A stretch of 33,117 nt of DNA from contig JAAYJU010000161.1 of the NCBI GenBank assembly GCA_012522735.1, positions 1-33,117 of the forward strand, given 5' to 3'. The DNA comes from Clostridiales bacterium. Lineage in GTDB: Bacteria > Bacillota > Clostridia > Lachnospirales > Lachnospiraceae. Below are positions 26,478-33,073 of this stretch, piece after piece. The stretch's first letter is position 1. Each line of letters opens with the position of its first letter. The position numbers and the translations under genes were made by a program. Under the pieces are notes generated by a model. It was given only the letters and a program-made list of their open reading frames with translations, was not told the DNA's origin and did no database searches.

Positions 26478-28349
26478 TTAGCTTCTTTTATTTCTAAGAC
26501 GATAGCGTAGTAGCCTCATACCATTAATGATAACTACTAAGATACTACCCTCATGTACTAGCATACCTATGGACATATTCATCCAGCTACTGAAGAAAAC
26601 GCTGGCAAGTAATACCAATACAACACCAATTGCTATGAAAATATTCTGCCTCATATTTCTGGATATTGCTTTTGTTAATCCAAGGGCAACGGGTAATCTG
26701 CCAAAATCCGAGTTCATTAAGACTACATCTGACGTCTCAATAGCTACATCTGTTCCACTTCCCATAGCGATACCTATATCTGCTAAGGCTAATGAAGGAC
26801 TGTCATTGACACCGTCTCCAACGAAAGCGACAATCTGGCCTTTTTCCTTAAGCTTCTTAAGATATTCGGCTTTATCTTCTGGGAGCATATTACCATGTGC
26901 CTCTGTAAGACCCAGCTCACGACTTACTACATCTACTGTTCCCTGGTTGTCACCAGATAGCATTACAAGGTTCTTTACTCCTAAATCCTTTAGTCTCTGA
27001 AGATCTTCCTTAACTCCCGGTCTAATCCGATCACGAATACCCATTAATACTATAAGCTTACCATCAACAGAAGTTAATACAAGAGAGTTACCATTCTTCT
27101 CAAAACTATCTACATCTTCCTTAGCCTTTCCATCCAATTTAACATTTTCTCTTTCCATTAAGGCTACATTACCTACAGCTACTCTGTGACCATTTACGGT
27201 GGCTACGATTCCACCACCCTTAACAACCTCCGTATTTTCAACAGTTGAGAATTTTGTGTCACCAATTTTCTTTAATACTGCCTTTGCCAATGGATGATCC
27301 GATTCTCTTTCAATACTTGCAAGATATCCCAATACCTCATCCACATTTTCAGTATAATATTCTGTCTCTGCTACAGCTGGATTTCCTTCTGTTAGTGTAC
27401 CGGTTTTATCAAAAATCATTGTATCAACACGGCTAAAATCATTTATTACTTCACTACCTTTTAGAAGTATACCATGTCGTGCTCCATTACCGATACCTGC
27501 AACATTAGATACAGGTACACCGATAACCAGTGCTCCAGGGCAACCAAGAACAAGAATTGTTATAGCCAGTTCAATATCTCTTGATATTAACCATACTACA
27601 AAGGCTAATACTAGGACTGCCGGTGTGTAATATTTTGAGAAACGGTCAATAAATCGTTCTGCTGCTGACTTTGAATCCTGAGCTTCTTCTACAAGTTCTA
27701 TAATTTTACCAAATGTCGTGTCTTCACCAACTCGGTCTGCCTGAATCTGAATAGTTCCATTCTCTAATATAGTACCGGCGAATACCTTAGACCCCTCTTC
27801 CTTGCCTACAGGAAGTGATTCACCTGTAATACTTGCTTCGTTAATATGACCTTCGCCTGATAAAACAGTGCCATCAACAGGGATCTTTGCGCCTGTCTTT
27901 ACTAGAAGAATATCACCAACATCTACATCATCGACTTCCACCTCTTCGAACTCCCCGTTTTCCATCTTCTTTAGTGCACTCTCCGGAGCCATCTCTGTCA
28001 ATGCCTTTATGGCTGAACGGGTCTTATTAAGTGTACGTAATTCTAAGAAGGCACCGAATAAGAACAGGAATGTAACTATAGCCGATTCTTCATAATTTTT
28101 TATAATAAAGGCTCCTATAACTGCAATCGTTACTAGGACATCTATACTTACTACTTTTACTCTTAAGGCCTGAATTGCTTGGATTGCTATAGGTATAACA
28201 CCTAATATAGATGCAATTATGAGTGCCCAGGTAAAGATGTTCATGTTGCCAGTAGTCCATTTAGTAATAAAGGCTACTGCGATTAATATTCCACTTATTA
28301 ATGTTATTTGATTTTTCCTACCTAATATATGGTTCAAATGCTTCTGCAT
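26478..28349 (-). CDS. P1B-type heavy-metal translocating ATPase with CPG motif
   Basis: The 623-residue pump has all P-type hallmarks: TGES at 175-178, the phosphorylated D314 in DKTGT, the P1B-specific HP at 352-353 and GDGVND at 511-516. There is no N-terminal HMA domain. The membrane metal-site motif is CPG (270-272, in LGCPGALVIG) instead of CPC, SPC or TPC, and the last helix has HEGS (599-602), similar to the P1B-4 HEG(G/S) element of Fe/Co/Zn exporters. Metal specificity is therefore uncertain: Fe(II), Zn or Cd are all possible. AGGAGG precedes the start. It is 99 bases after the RIC-like gene and probably co-transcribed with it. Confidence 0.9.
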   Translation of the reverse strand: MQKHLNHILGRKNQITLISGILIAVAFITKWTTGNMNIFTWALIIASILGVIPIAIQAIQALRVKVVSIDVLVTIAVIGAFIIKNYEESAIVTFLFLFGAFLELRTLNKTRSAIKALTEMAPESALKKMENGEFEEVEVDDVDVGDILLVKTGAKIPVDGTVLSGEGHINEASITGESLPVGKEEGSKVFAGTILENGTIQIQADRVGEDTTFGKIIELVEEAQDSKSAAERFIDRFSKYYTPAVLVLAFVVWLISRDIELAITILVLGCPGALVIGVPVSNVAGIGNGARHGILLKGSEVINDFSRVDTMIFDKTGTLTEGNPAVAETEYYTENVDEVLGYLASIERESDHPLAKAVLKKIGDTKFSTVENTEVVKGGGIVATVNGHRVAVGNVALMERENVKLDGKAKEDVDSFEKNGNSLVLTSVDGKLIVLMGIRDRIRPGVKEDLQRLKDLGVKNLVMLSGDNQGTVDVVSRELGLTEAHGNMLPEDKAEYLKKLKEKGQIVAFVGDGVNDSPSLALADIGIAMGSGTDVAIETSDVVLMNSDFGRLPVALGLTKAISRNMRQNIFIAIGVVLVLLASVFFSSWMNMSIGMLVHEGSILVVIINGMRLLRYRLRNKRS

Positions 28350-28448
28350 GTTTCTCCTCCTTATCTTACCATTTATGTTCTTCCAAAAAACCTTCTGGAA
28401 AATATCTCTGGTTTCTAATATTATTTTATCATTTGTGTCTATAACTAA

Positions 28449-28742
28449 TTATCCGTGGTATGCTTTGTCTATTTCAGAAAGCATATTATATACTGCCTCG
28501 TAGCTTTCACATACATCACCGGGTACAGAATAATTATCTGTAATCTCTCTTAGTTGCTTGAATTCATTATCCAATTCTGGTTTGTCGGCTCCTGCCTTTT
28601 TTACCTTTAGATTAATTTCCTCGAATACCTTGCGTACATCATGGAATTCTGGATGATTTGGTCCGTGTACTCTATCTACAATAGGTACATACTGCTCCAA
28701 GGTCTTTAGGTTTCTTTCATTTACTTTATTAAATGTCGTCAT
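28449..28742 (-). CDS. Small RIC/ScdA-like protein, possibly non-haem iron related
   Basis: The 97-residue product is helical. Its segment PIVDRVHGPNHPEFHDVRKVFEEI (residues 20-43) resembles the VHG..HPEL segment of ScdA/YtfE (RIC) di-iron proteins that repair Fe-S clusters after NO or oxidative damage. Only part of the usual histidine set is here (H26, H30, H34, H96), so a canonical di-iron site is doubtful. The start has a GTGAGGA ribosome binding site. It is first in the unit with the P1B ATPase, directly behind an FNR-type box, which fits a redox or NO response. The family call is by motif resemblance only. Confidence 0.6.
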   Translation of the reverse strand: MTTFNKVNERNLKTLEQYVPIVDRVHGPNHPEFHDVRKVFEEINLKVKKAGADKPELDNEFKQLREITDNYSVPGDVCESYEAVYNMLSEIDKAYHG

Positions 28743-28788
28743 ATTATTTTCCTCACTTTCAAATTGTTTTTGTTTGCTTTGTAACTAC

Positions 28789-28830
28789 ATTCTAACAAAG
28801 GTTATCATATAATAAATTGATGTAAATCAA
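28789..28830 (-). promoter_or_regulatory. FNR/CRP-type box with class II promoter geometry
   Basis: A perfect TTGAT-N4-ATCAA palindrome at 28817-28830. On the minus strand, 23 bases past its end, lies TGT-TAGAAT with the hexamer at 28794-28789, an extended -10. The box centre would sit near -41.5, as in activator-dependent FNR promoters. Confidence 0.7.
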
Positions 28831-28949
28831 GTTTTAAAAAATAATTTGGGTCTTTTTTTAAATATATTAAGATTATAATTAAAATAACAAAAAGGGCATC
28901 CCTTACAATACTGTTAATATTGTTAGCAGGCATCTGTAGATTAATTTGA

Positions 28950-28979
28950 TTGCATTATATGATTCGTTCATGGTAAAAT
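28950..28979 (+). promoter_or_regulatory. Candidate promoter of the CapA-like gene
   Basis: TTGCAT (28950-28955), an 18-base spacer and TGG-TAAAAT (28974-28979). Between this and the FNR promoter are two small hairpins (AAGGG-CAT-CCCTT at 28892-28904 and ACAATA/TATTGT at 28905-28923). Confidence 0.45.
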
Positions 28980-29040
28980 TAGTTAAAATATAAAGAAACC
29001 TTAAATAAGTAGTAGATAGTATTTTTACTAAGGAGAAAGA

Positions 29041-30303
29041 ATGAAGAATAAGAAAGCAATCTACTTTATTACTGTATTAGCATGCTTGCTAATCCTATCT
29101 ATAGTCTTTTTTATTTTAGTACAAAATAATAATTTACTCTCTGATCCAGATAGAGAGGCAACTGTATTAGGCGATTCACTTCTAATAGCAGCTGAAAGTG
29201 ATATTGAAGAAGCCAGTGAAAGTATTAATGATATTAATGAAGATACATATAATGAATCCATTACAGTGGATGCTTCTGAAGATATTAGCTTAGATGTAGC
29301 TGATGAGATTGACGAAAGTAGCTTAAATCAAGCAGATATATCTGATAGCGATACCATTGATATAGTAGATGAAGAAGAGATTATACCTGTGGATACATAT
29401 GATACTATCACCATAAGTGCAGCCGGAGATGTTACCCTGGGTAGGGATGAGAAGTTCGGGTGGGAAAGAACCTTTGACCATGAGCTAGAGCTACAGAAGG
29501 GAGATTATGGATATTTTTTTAGAAATGTAAAGGATATATTTGAGGCAGATGATTTAACTATAGTAAATCTTGAAACCACATTAACAACAGCTACAAAGAA
29601 GGCCGAAAAGAAATTTAGATTTAAGGCTGATCCTTCCTATGTGGAGATACTCAAGCAGGGAAATATTGAAGCTGTAAGTATAGCCAATAACCATACCCTT
29701 GATTTTCTTGATAAAGGTTATAAGGACACTTTGGAGACCTTAGATGAAGCGGGGGGTGGGTATTTCGGCTATGAACACAAATATATTACACAGGTTAGGG
29801 ATACAAAGATAGGCCTACTGGGTTACTATACTATGAAGGTAACGGATAAGCTTAAGGATGAGATAAAGCAAGCTATAGAGGAGCTTAAGAATGAAGGCAC
29901 TGATTTGGTTATTATTATGTTCCATTGGGGAATAGAAAGGGATTATTGGCCTAATTCGGTACAAAAGAAACTGGCTTATTTCTCTATAGACAGCGGTGCC
30001 GATTTGGTGCTTGGATGCCATCCCCATGTTCTTCAGGGTATAGAGGATTATAAGGGAAAACAAATTGTATATAGCCTAGCTAATTTCTGCTTTGGCGGTA
30101 ATAAGAATCCTGATGATAAGGATACTATGATTTATGTGCAAAGGTTTAACTTTAAAAATGGTGAGCTTATCTCACAGGAATACGACATAATTCCTTGTTC
30201 TATATCTTCGGTTAGTAATAGAAACAATTATCAACCTACACCTTTGGAGGGTAAAGAAGCTGATAGAGTCATGAAAAAGATTAAGAAATATAGTGATTTC
30301 TAG
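29041..30303 (+). CDS. CapA-family metallophosphatase-like surface protein
   Basis: The 420-residue protein has an N-terminal signal anchor (about 6-27), a long acidic linker rich in Asp, Glu and Ser (about 40-122) and a PGA_cap/CapA domain (about 124-390). Motifs include AAGDVTLGRD, VNLETTLT, SIANNHTLDFLDKGY, MFHWGIERDY and LGCHPHVLQGIE, which form the dinuclear metal site of this metallophosphatase-like fold. CapA was named for poly-gamma-glutamate capsule export, but capB and capC are absent here. It may act in cell-wall or polyglutamate metabolism. AAGGAGA precedes the start. Confidence 0.88.
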   Translation: MKNKKAIYFITVLACLLILSIVFFILVQNNNLLSDPDREATVLGDSLLIAAESDIEEASESINDINEDTYNESITVDASEDISLDVADEIDESSLNQADISDSDTIDIVDEEEIIPVDTYDTITISAAGDVTLGRDEKFGWERTFDHELELQKGDYGYFFRNVKDIFEADDLTIVNLETTLTTATKKAEKKFRFKADPSYVEILKQGNIEAVSIANNHTLDFLDKGYKDTLETLDEAGGGYFGYEHKYITQVRDTKIGLLGYYTMKVTDKLKDEIKQAIEELKNEGTDLVIIMFHWGIERDYWPNSVQKKLAYFSIDSGADLVLGCHPHVLQGIEDYKGKQIVYSLANFCFGGNKNPDDKDTMIYVQRFNFKNGELISQEYDIIPCSISSVSNRNNYQPTPLEGKEADRVMKKIKKYSDF

Positions 30304-30338
30304 AATTATTTCCTACCCCTTTTGATAGTTGTGAAGTA

Positions 30339-30378
30339 AAACAGCTTATATCATAAATTCGATATAAGCTGTTTATTT
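30339..30378. terminator. Bidirectional terminator between convergent genes
   Basis: A perfect 14-bp stem (AAACAGCTTATATC, 30339-30352, with its complement at 30361-30374) and an 8-base loop. T-rich sequence follows on both strands. Confidence 0.85.
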
Positions 30379-30422
30379 TAGATTTATATACTATGCTGGC
30401 ATCTAATTTTATTCAGATTATA

Positions 30423-30989
30423 CTATGATATCTTTTGTAACTTCTTACTGTGTTCAGCAACAACCTTTTTTAATAGCTCTATGTCAGCCTTCATTTCCTC
30501 ATGTTCCTTATTAGAGCTTTCATACCGAATAGCTGCAGGAAGATAGTTCTCGGCTAATAGCTTTATGGCAGGGCTAATTTCATTCTCTAAAGTAATATTT
30601 ATTTTATGTACTTCACTCTTCACTTCAACCATGTCAGTCTTCAGTACCGCTATATCGCTCTTCACTTCAACCATGTCAGTCTTCAGTACCGCTATATCGC
30701 TCTTCACTTCAACCATGTCAGTCTTCAATTCACTAACATCCGTCTTTAGTACCGCTATATCACTCTTCACTTCAATCATGTCAGTCTTCAATTCACTAAC
30801 ATCCGTCTTTAGTACCGCTATATCACTCTTCACTTCAATCATGTCAGTCTTCAAATCACTAACATCCGTCTTTAGTACCGCGATGTCACTCTTCATATCA
30901 GTAATATCACTCTTCATAGGTTCTAGTTGAACACTTAGCTTCTCATCCATCATATCAGATAAAGCTAACAACAATTCATTATTATTCAA
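30423..30989 (-). CDS. Heptad-repeat coiled-coil protein
   Basis: The 188-residue protein starts most likely at TTG 30989, behind AAGGGGTG; a GTG at 31013 is in frame but has no site. About residues 30-130 are near-identical repeats of 21 residues (VKSDIAVLKTDVSELKTDMIE) shortening to 14 residues (VKSDIAVLKTDMVE), all multiples of seven, giving a long uninterrupted coiled coil. A second helical region closes the protein. There is no signal peptide or membrane helix, so it is cytoplasmic. Function is unknown; similar proteins are common in Clostridia. The gene is a single unit with its own extended -10 promoter. Confidence 0.8.
   Translation of the reverse strand: MNNNELLLALSDMMDEKLSVQLEPMKSDITDMKSDIAVLKTDVSDLKTDMIEVKSDIAVLKTDVSELKTDMIEVKSDIAVLKTDVSELKTDMVEVKSDIAVLKTDMVEVKSDIAVLKTDMVEVKSEVHKINITLENEISPAIKLLAENYLPAAIRYESSNKEHEEMKADIELLKKVVAEHSKKLQKIS
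30621..30893 (-). repeat. In-frame 42- and 63-bp tandem repeats
   Basis: Two 42-bp units (30621-30704) are followed by three 63-bp units starting at 30705, 30768 and 30831. Units are nearly identical at DNA level, which suggests recent expansion by slippage or unequal exchange. Confidence 0.85.
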
Positions 30990-31020
30990 AGAATCACACC
31001 CCTTACTATGCACTAATTTG

Positions 31021-31029
31021 ATTATATCA
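31021..31029 (-). promoter_or_regulatory. Extended -10 promoter of the coiled-coil gene
   Basis: On the minus strand TGA-TATAAT gives a perfect extended -10, about 32 bases before the TTG start codon. No clear -35 is seen. Confidence 0.6.
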
Positions 31030-31095
31030 CATCCACAAATAACAAGTCTATCATATTATGGAACTATGTTGCCTTATGTATAAATACCAGTTCCG

Positions 31096-31145
31096 TCAAT
31101 ACTTTTTCATTAGAATCATCCTCCTTAAGTTTTAGTAACTTAAGG
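31096..31145 (-). other. Hairpin-embedded ribosome binding site with a 4-codon frame
   Basis: On the minus strand a perfect 9-bp hairpin (CCTTAAGTT with AACTTAAGG) runs into AAGGAGG, followed nine bases later by an ATG and a frame of only four codons (MKKY, stop at 31098-31096). It may be a leader peptide for the coiled-coil gene or the start of a lost gene. Confidence 0.35.
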
Positions 31146-31160
31146 ATAACACTTTTATAT

Positions 31161-31186
31161 AACAAAAAGGTCGCCTGGCAGGCGAC
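31161..31186 (-). terminator. Terminator of the lgt-deacetylase unit
   Basis: GTCGCC-TGCCA-GGCGAC hairpin (31186-31170) followed on the minus strand by CTTTTTG. The plus strand also has a short T-run. Confidence 0.85.
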
Positions 31187-31240
31187 ATTTTGTATATAGA
31201 CTATTGTTAATATCTCTAACTTATGCTATTAACTTTATTC

Positions 31241-32107
31241 TTATCCCTTATGCTGTCTTCCTGTGTGATCTATAGTAAATTCTCCTTTATGAATCAGCTG
31301 TGATATAGGTACCAGCTCATATCCCTTATCCTTAAGTCCAGTAATTACCCTTTCAAGAGCCTCCGGTGTATACTTAGCTCCGTTATGCATAAGTATGATT
31401 GAACCTTTACCGAGATTCTTGTGTTCGGTACACTTCTTGATGATACTGTCAGCGCCATAGTCCTTCCAGTCTAGGGAATCAACATCCCACTGTATAGTAT
31501 AATATCCACAATCTCTTGCAGTTCCAACTACCATATTATTATAATCGCCGTAAGGAGGCCTAAACATATCCATCTCTATTCCGGTTAGCTCCTTAATCCG
31601 TTTATGGGCTTTCATAATCTCGTCCTTGCACTGTTGTTCAGACAGCCTTGACATCTGCTTATGATTTTCGCTGTGATTGCCAAGGTCATGTCCTGCGGCA
31701 GCAATCCTCTTAACATCTTCAGGATATTTTCCCATCCATTCACCAGTCATAAAAAATGTAACCTTAACATCATGCTTGGCAAGGATATCCAATATGTTCT
31801 GTGTATCTTCATTCCCCCATGCGGCATCAAAACTTAATGCAACCTTATTATCATCTGTTGCCACACAATAAATCGGAAGATCTCTCTTCCTATTAATGTT
31901 TGATACAGTAATGGCATTAGGAAGTAATTTTACTCCAAGCCCTATTACTGCTAGTATACTTAGTACAATGATACCGATTTTTATAAATAAGGTAATATCA
32001 GATATCTGGTTATTATTATTGTCATTTTGATTATTCATAGCTTCACCAATCATATTTGTGTTACTATAATATATTGGTGGCACTAGGCAAATATGCGATA
32101 TGGGCAA
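31241..32107 (-). CDS. PdaB-like polysaccharide deacetylase, membrane anchored
   Basis: The 288-residue protein has an Asn-rich cytoplasmic start, one membrane helix (about 42-62) and an extracytoplasmic NodB domain. Motifs: SFDAAWG for motif 1, HDLGNHSENH for motif 2, RPPYG for motif 3, DVDSLDW for motif 4 and LMHNG for motif 5. Motif 1 lacks the second Asp that binds metal in classic NodB enzymes, as also seen in the sporulation protein PdaB (IY.V.TD..KVALSFDAAWGNEDT). It probably modifies peptidoglycan or another wall glycan. The TTG start at 32107 is favoured because AGGAG lies nine bases upstream, within the end of lgt, whose stop is two bases away. An ATG 23 codons later is possible. 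Confidence 0.85.
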   Translation of the reverse strand: MPISHICLVPPIYYSNTNMIGEAMNNQNDNNNNQISDITLFIKIGIIVLSILAVIGLGVKLLPNAITVSNINRKRDLPIYCVATDDNKVALSFDAAWGNEDTQNILDILAKHDVKVTFFMTGEWMGKYPEDVKRIAAAGHDLGNHSENHKQMSRLSEQQCKDEIMKAHKRIKELTGIEMDMFRPPYGDYNNMVVGTARDCGYYTIQWDVDSLDWKDYGADSIIKKCTEHKNLGKGSIILMHNGAKYTPEALERVITGLKDKGYELVPISQLIHKGEFTIDHTGRQHKG

Positions 32108-32109
32108 GC

Positions 32110-32877
32110 TTAAAATCTCCTAGGTTTAAAGAATAAATATAGTCCTAATGGGAGCAACAATATACTAATCAGTTGAGATGTTGACAAACTAAGTATTATG
32201 CCTCTTGAGATATCTCCTCGTAGGAACTCTAAGAAGAACCTCATTATTGAATAGTAAATAACATATAAGCCAATCACTTTTCCCGACTTTCTCTCACGTC
32301 TGGTATAAAGAATAAGCAATATGCCTGCTAGAATATTTAATACACTTTCAACTAATTGCGTTGGAAACATCGGGATGCCATTTGGAGCAGCTATAGAGTT
32401 CTCAAAAACAATATGAAGAGGTCCATCATAATGTATACCATAACAACAGCCTGCAAAGAAACATCCAATTCGGCCTATCCCGTGAATAATTGGAATTGAG
32501 GGTGCCATAAGATCCATTAGCATAATAAAATCTATCTTGTATTGTCTACAATATAAGTAATATCCAATTATAGCCCCGATTAATCCTCCATAAAATACAA
32601 AGCCACCAGACAGTACATTATACAAAACCTTAAAATTAGACATAATGAAATTCCAGTTTTTTATTAAAATTGGGGTTATTGTTATTATGTAAAGTAGCTT
32701 AGCACCTACTACTAGGCCTATACCCCCATAGCAGGAAGAGAATAGGACATCATCCTTGCTGATATTATATTTCCTACGCCTTAATATAGCAATCATGACA
32801 CCGATAAATATACCCAAGGTTATCATAAGTCCATACATAGCTATTGTCTTTCCAAAGATGGTTATAGTCGGTAACAT
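32110..32877 (-). CDS. lgt: Prolipoprotein diacylglyceryl transferase
   Basis: The 255-residue membrane enzyme moves a diacylglyceryl group from phosphatidylglycerol to the lipobox cysteine of prolipoproteins. It has about seven helices, the YGLMI segment near the N-terminus, SGGFVFYGGLIGA, the family signature HGIGRIGCFFAGCCYG with the key His and Arg, PTQLVES and the C-terminal MRFFLEFLRGD with a conserved Arg. GGAGG lies six bases before the ATG. It is coupled to the downstream deacetylase gene. Its leader contains two GGAGG/CCTCC hairpins and the end of a group II intron. Confidence 0.93.
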   Translation of the reverse strand: MLPTITIFGKTIAMYGLMITLGIFIGVMIAILRRRKYNISKDDVLFSSCYGGIGLVVGAKLLYIITITPILIKNWNFIMSNFKVLYNVLSGGFVFYGGLIGAIIGYYLYCRQYKIDFIMLMDLMAPSIPIIHGIGRIGCFFAGCCYGIHYDGPLHIVFENSIAAPNGIPMFPTQLVESVLNILAGILLILYTRRERKSGKVIGLYVIYYSIMRFFLEFLRGDISRGIILSLSTSQLISILLLPLGLYLFFKPRRF

Positions 32878-32918
32878 ACAAAACCTCCAAAAAAGATAAT
32901 AAATTTAAAGTAACATTT

Positions 32919-32937
32919 AACGGAGGTTTTAACCTCC
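32919..32937 (-). repeat. Leader palindrome copy 1, AACGGAGGTTTTAACCTCC
   Basis: The core is a perfect 7-bp inverted repeat (GGAGGTT/AACCTCC, 2-base loop). In the minus-strand RNA its AAAACCTCC arm is also complementary over nine bases to the lgt ribosome binding region (32888-32880). Copy 2 lies exactly 50 bp away. Confidence 0.65.
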
Positions 32938-32968
32938 CATGATTATCCATAAGTATTTTGCTGTACAT

Positions 32969-32987
32969 AACGGAGGATTTAACCTCC
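32969..32987 (-). repeat. Leader palindrome copy 2, AACGGAGGATTTAACCTCC
   Basis: It differs from copy 1 by one base over 19. It lies just inside the 3' exon of the group II intron. Confidence 0.65.
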
Positions 32988-33036
32988 ACAAAAATAGAGT
33001 AGAGAAATAATTGCTAAGAATTATTTCCCTCTCGTT

Positions 33037-33067
33037 GAACCGTACGTACGGGTCTCGTATACGGCTC
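33037..33067 (-). ncRNA. Group II intron domain V
   Basis: A 31-base hairpin pairing GAGCCGTA with TACGGTTC, with a short distal ACG/CGT stem. It is a few bases shorter than the commonest 34-base form but keeps the conserved lower-stem sequence. Confidence 0.8.
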
Positions 33068-33073
33068 TACAAT

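Noticed and set aside
26527-27000. Plus-strand open frame of 157 codons opposite the P1B ATPase
   Set aside because: It is antisense to a well-supported gene with conserved motifs and has no promoter or ribosome binding site.
30621-30893. Regularly spaced repeats that might suggest a CRISPR array
   Set aside because: The units are contiguous, coding and in frame, with no unique spacers and no cas genes.
30565-30930. Plus-strand open frame of 121 codons with Ser/Phe/Thr repeats
   Set aside because: It is the antisense shadow of the heptad-repeat coiled-coil gene; its repeats come from that gene's DNA repeats, and it has no ribosome binding site.
32919-32987. Two palindromic repeats 50 bp apart as a mini CRISPR
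   Set aside because: Only two copies with one spacer and no cas genes; the lgt leader context gives a better explanation.
32774-32989. Minus-strand frame of 71 codons covering the lgt leader and the start of lgt
   Set aside because: It overlaps the strongly supported lgt start in another frame and crosses the leader hairpins; no family resemblance.
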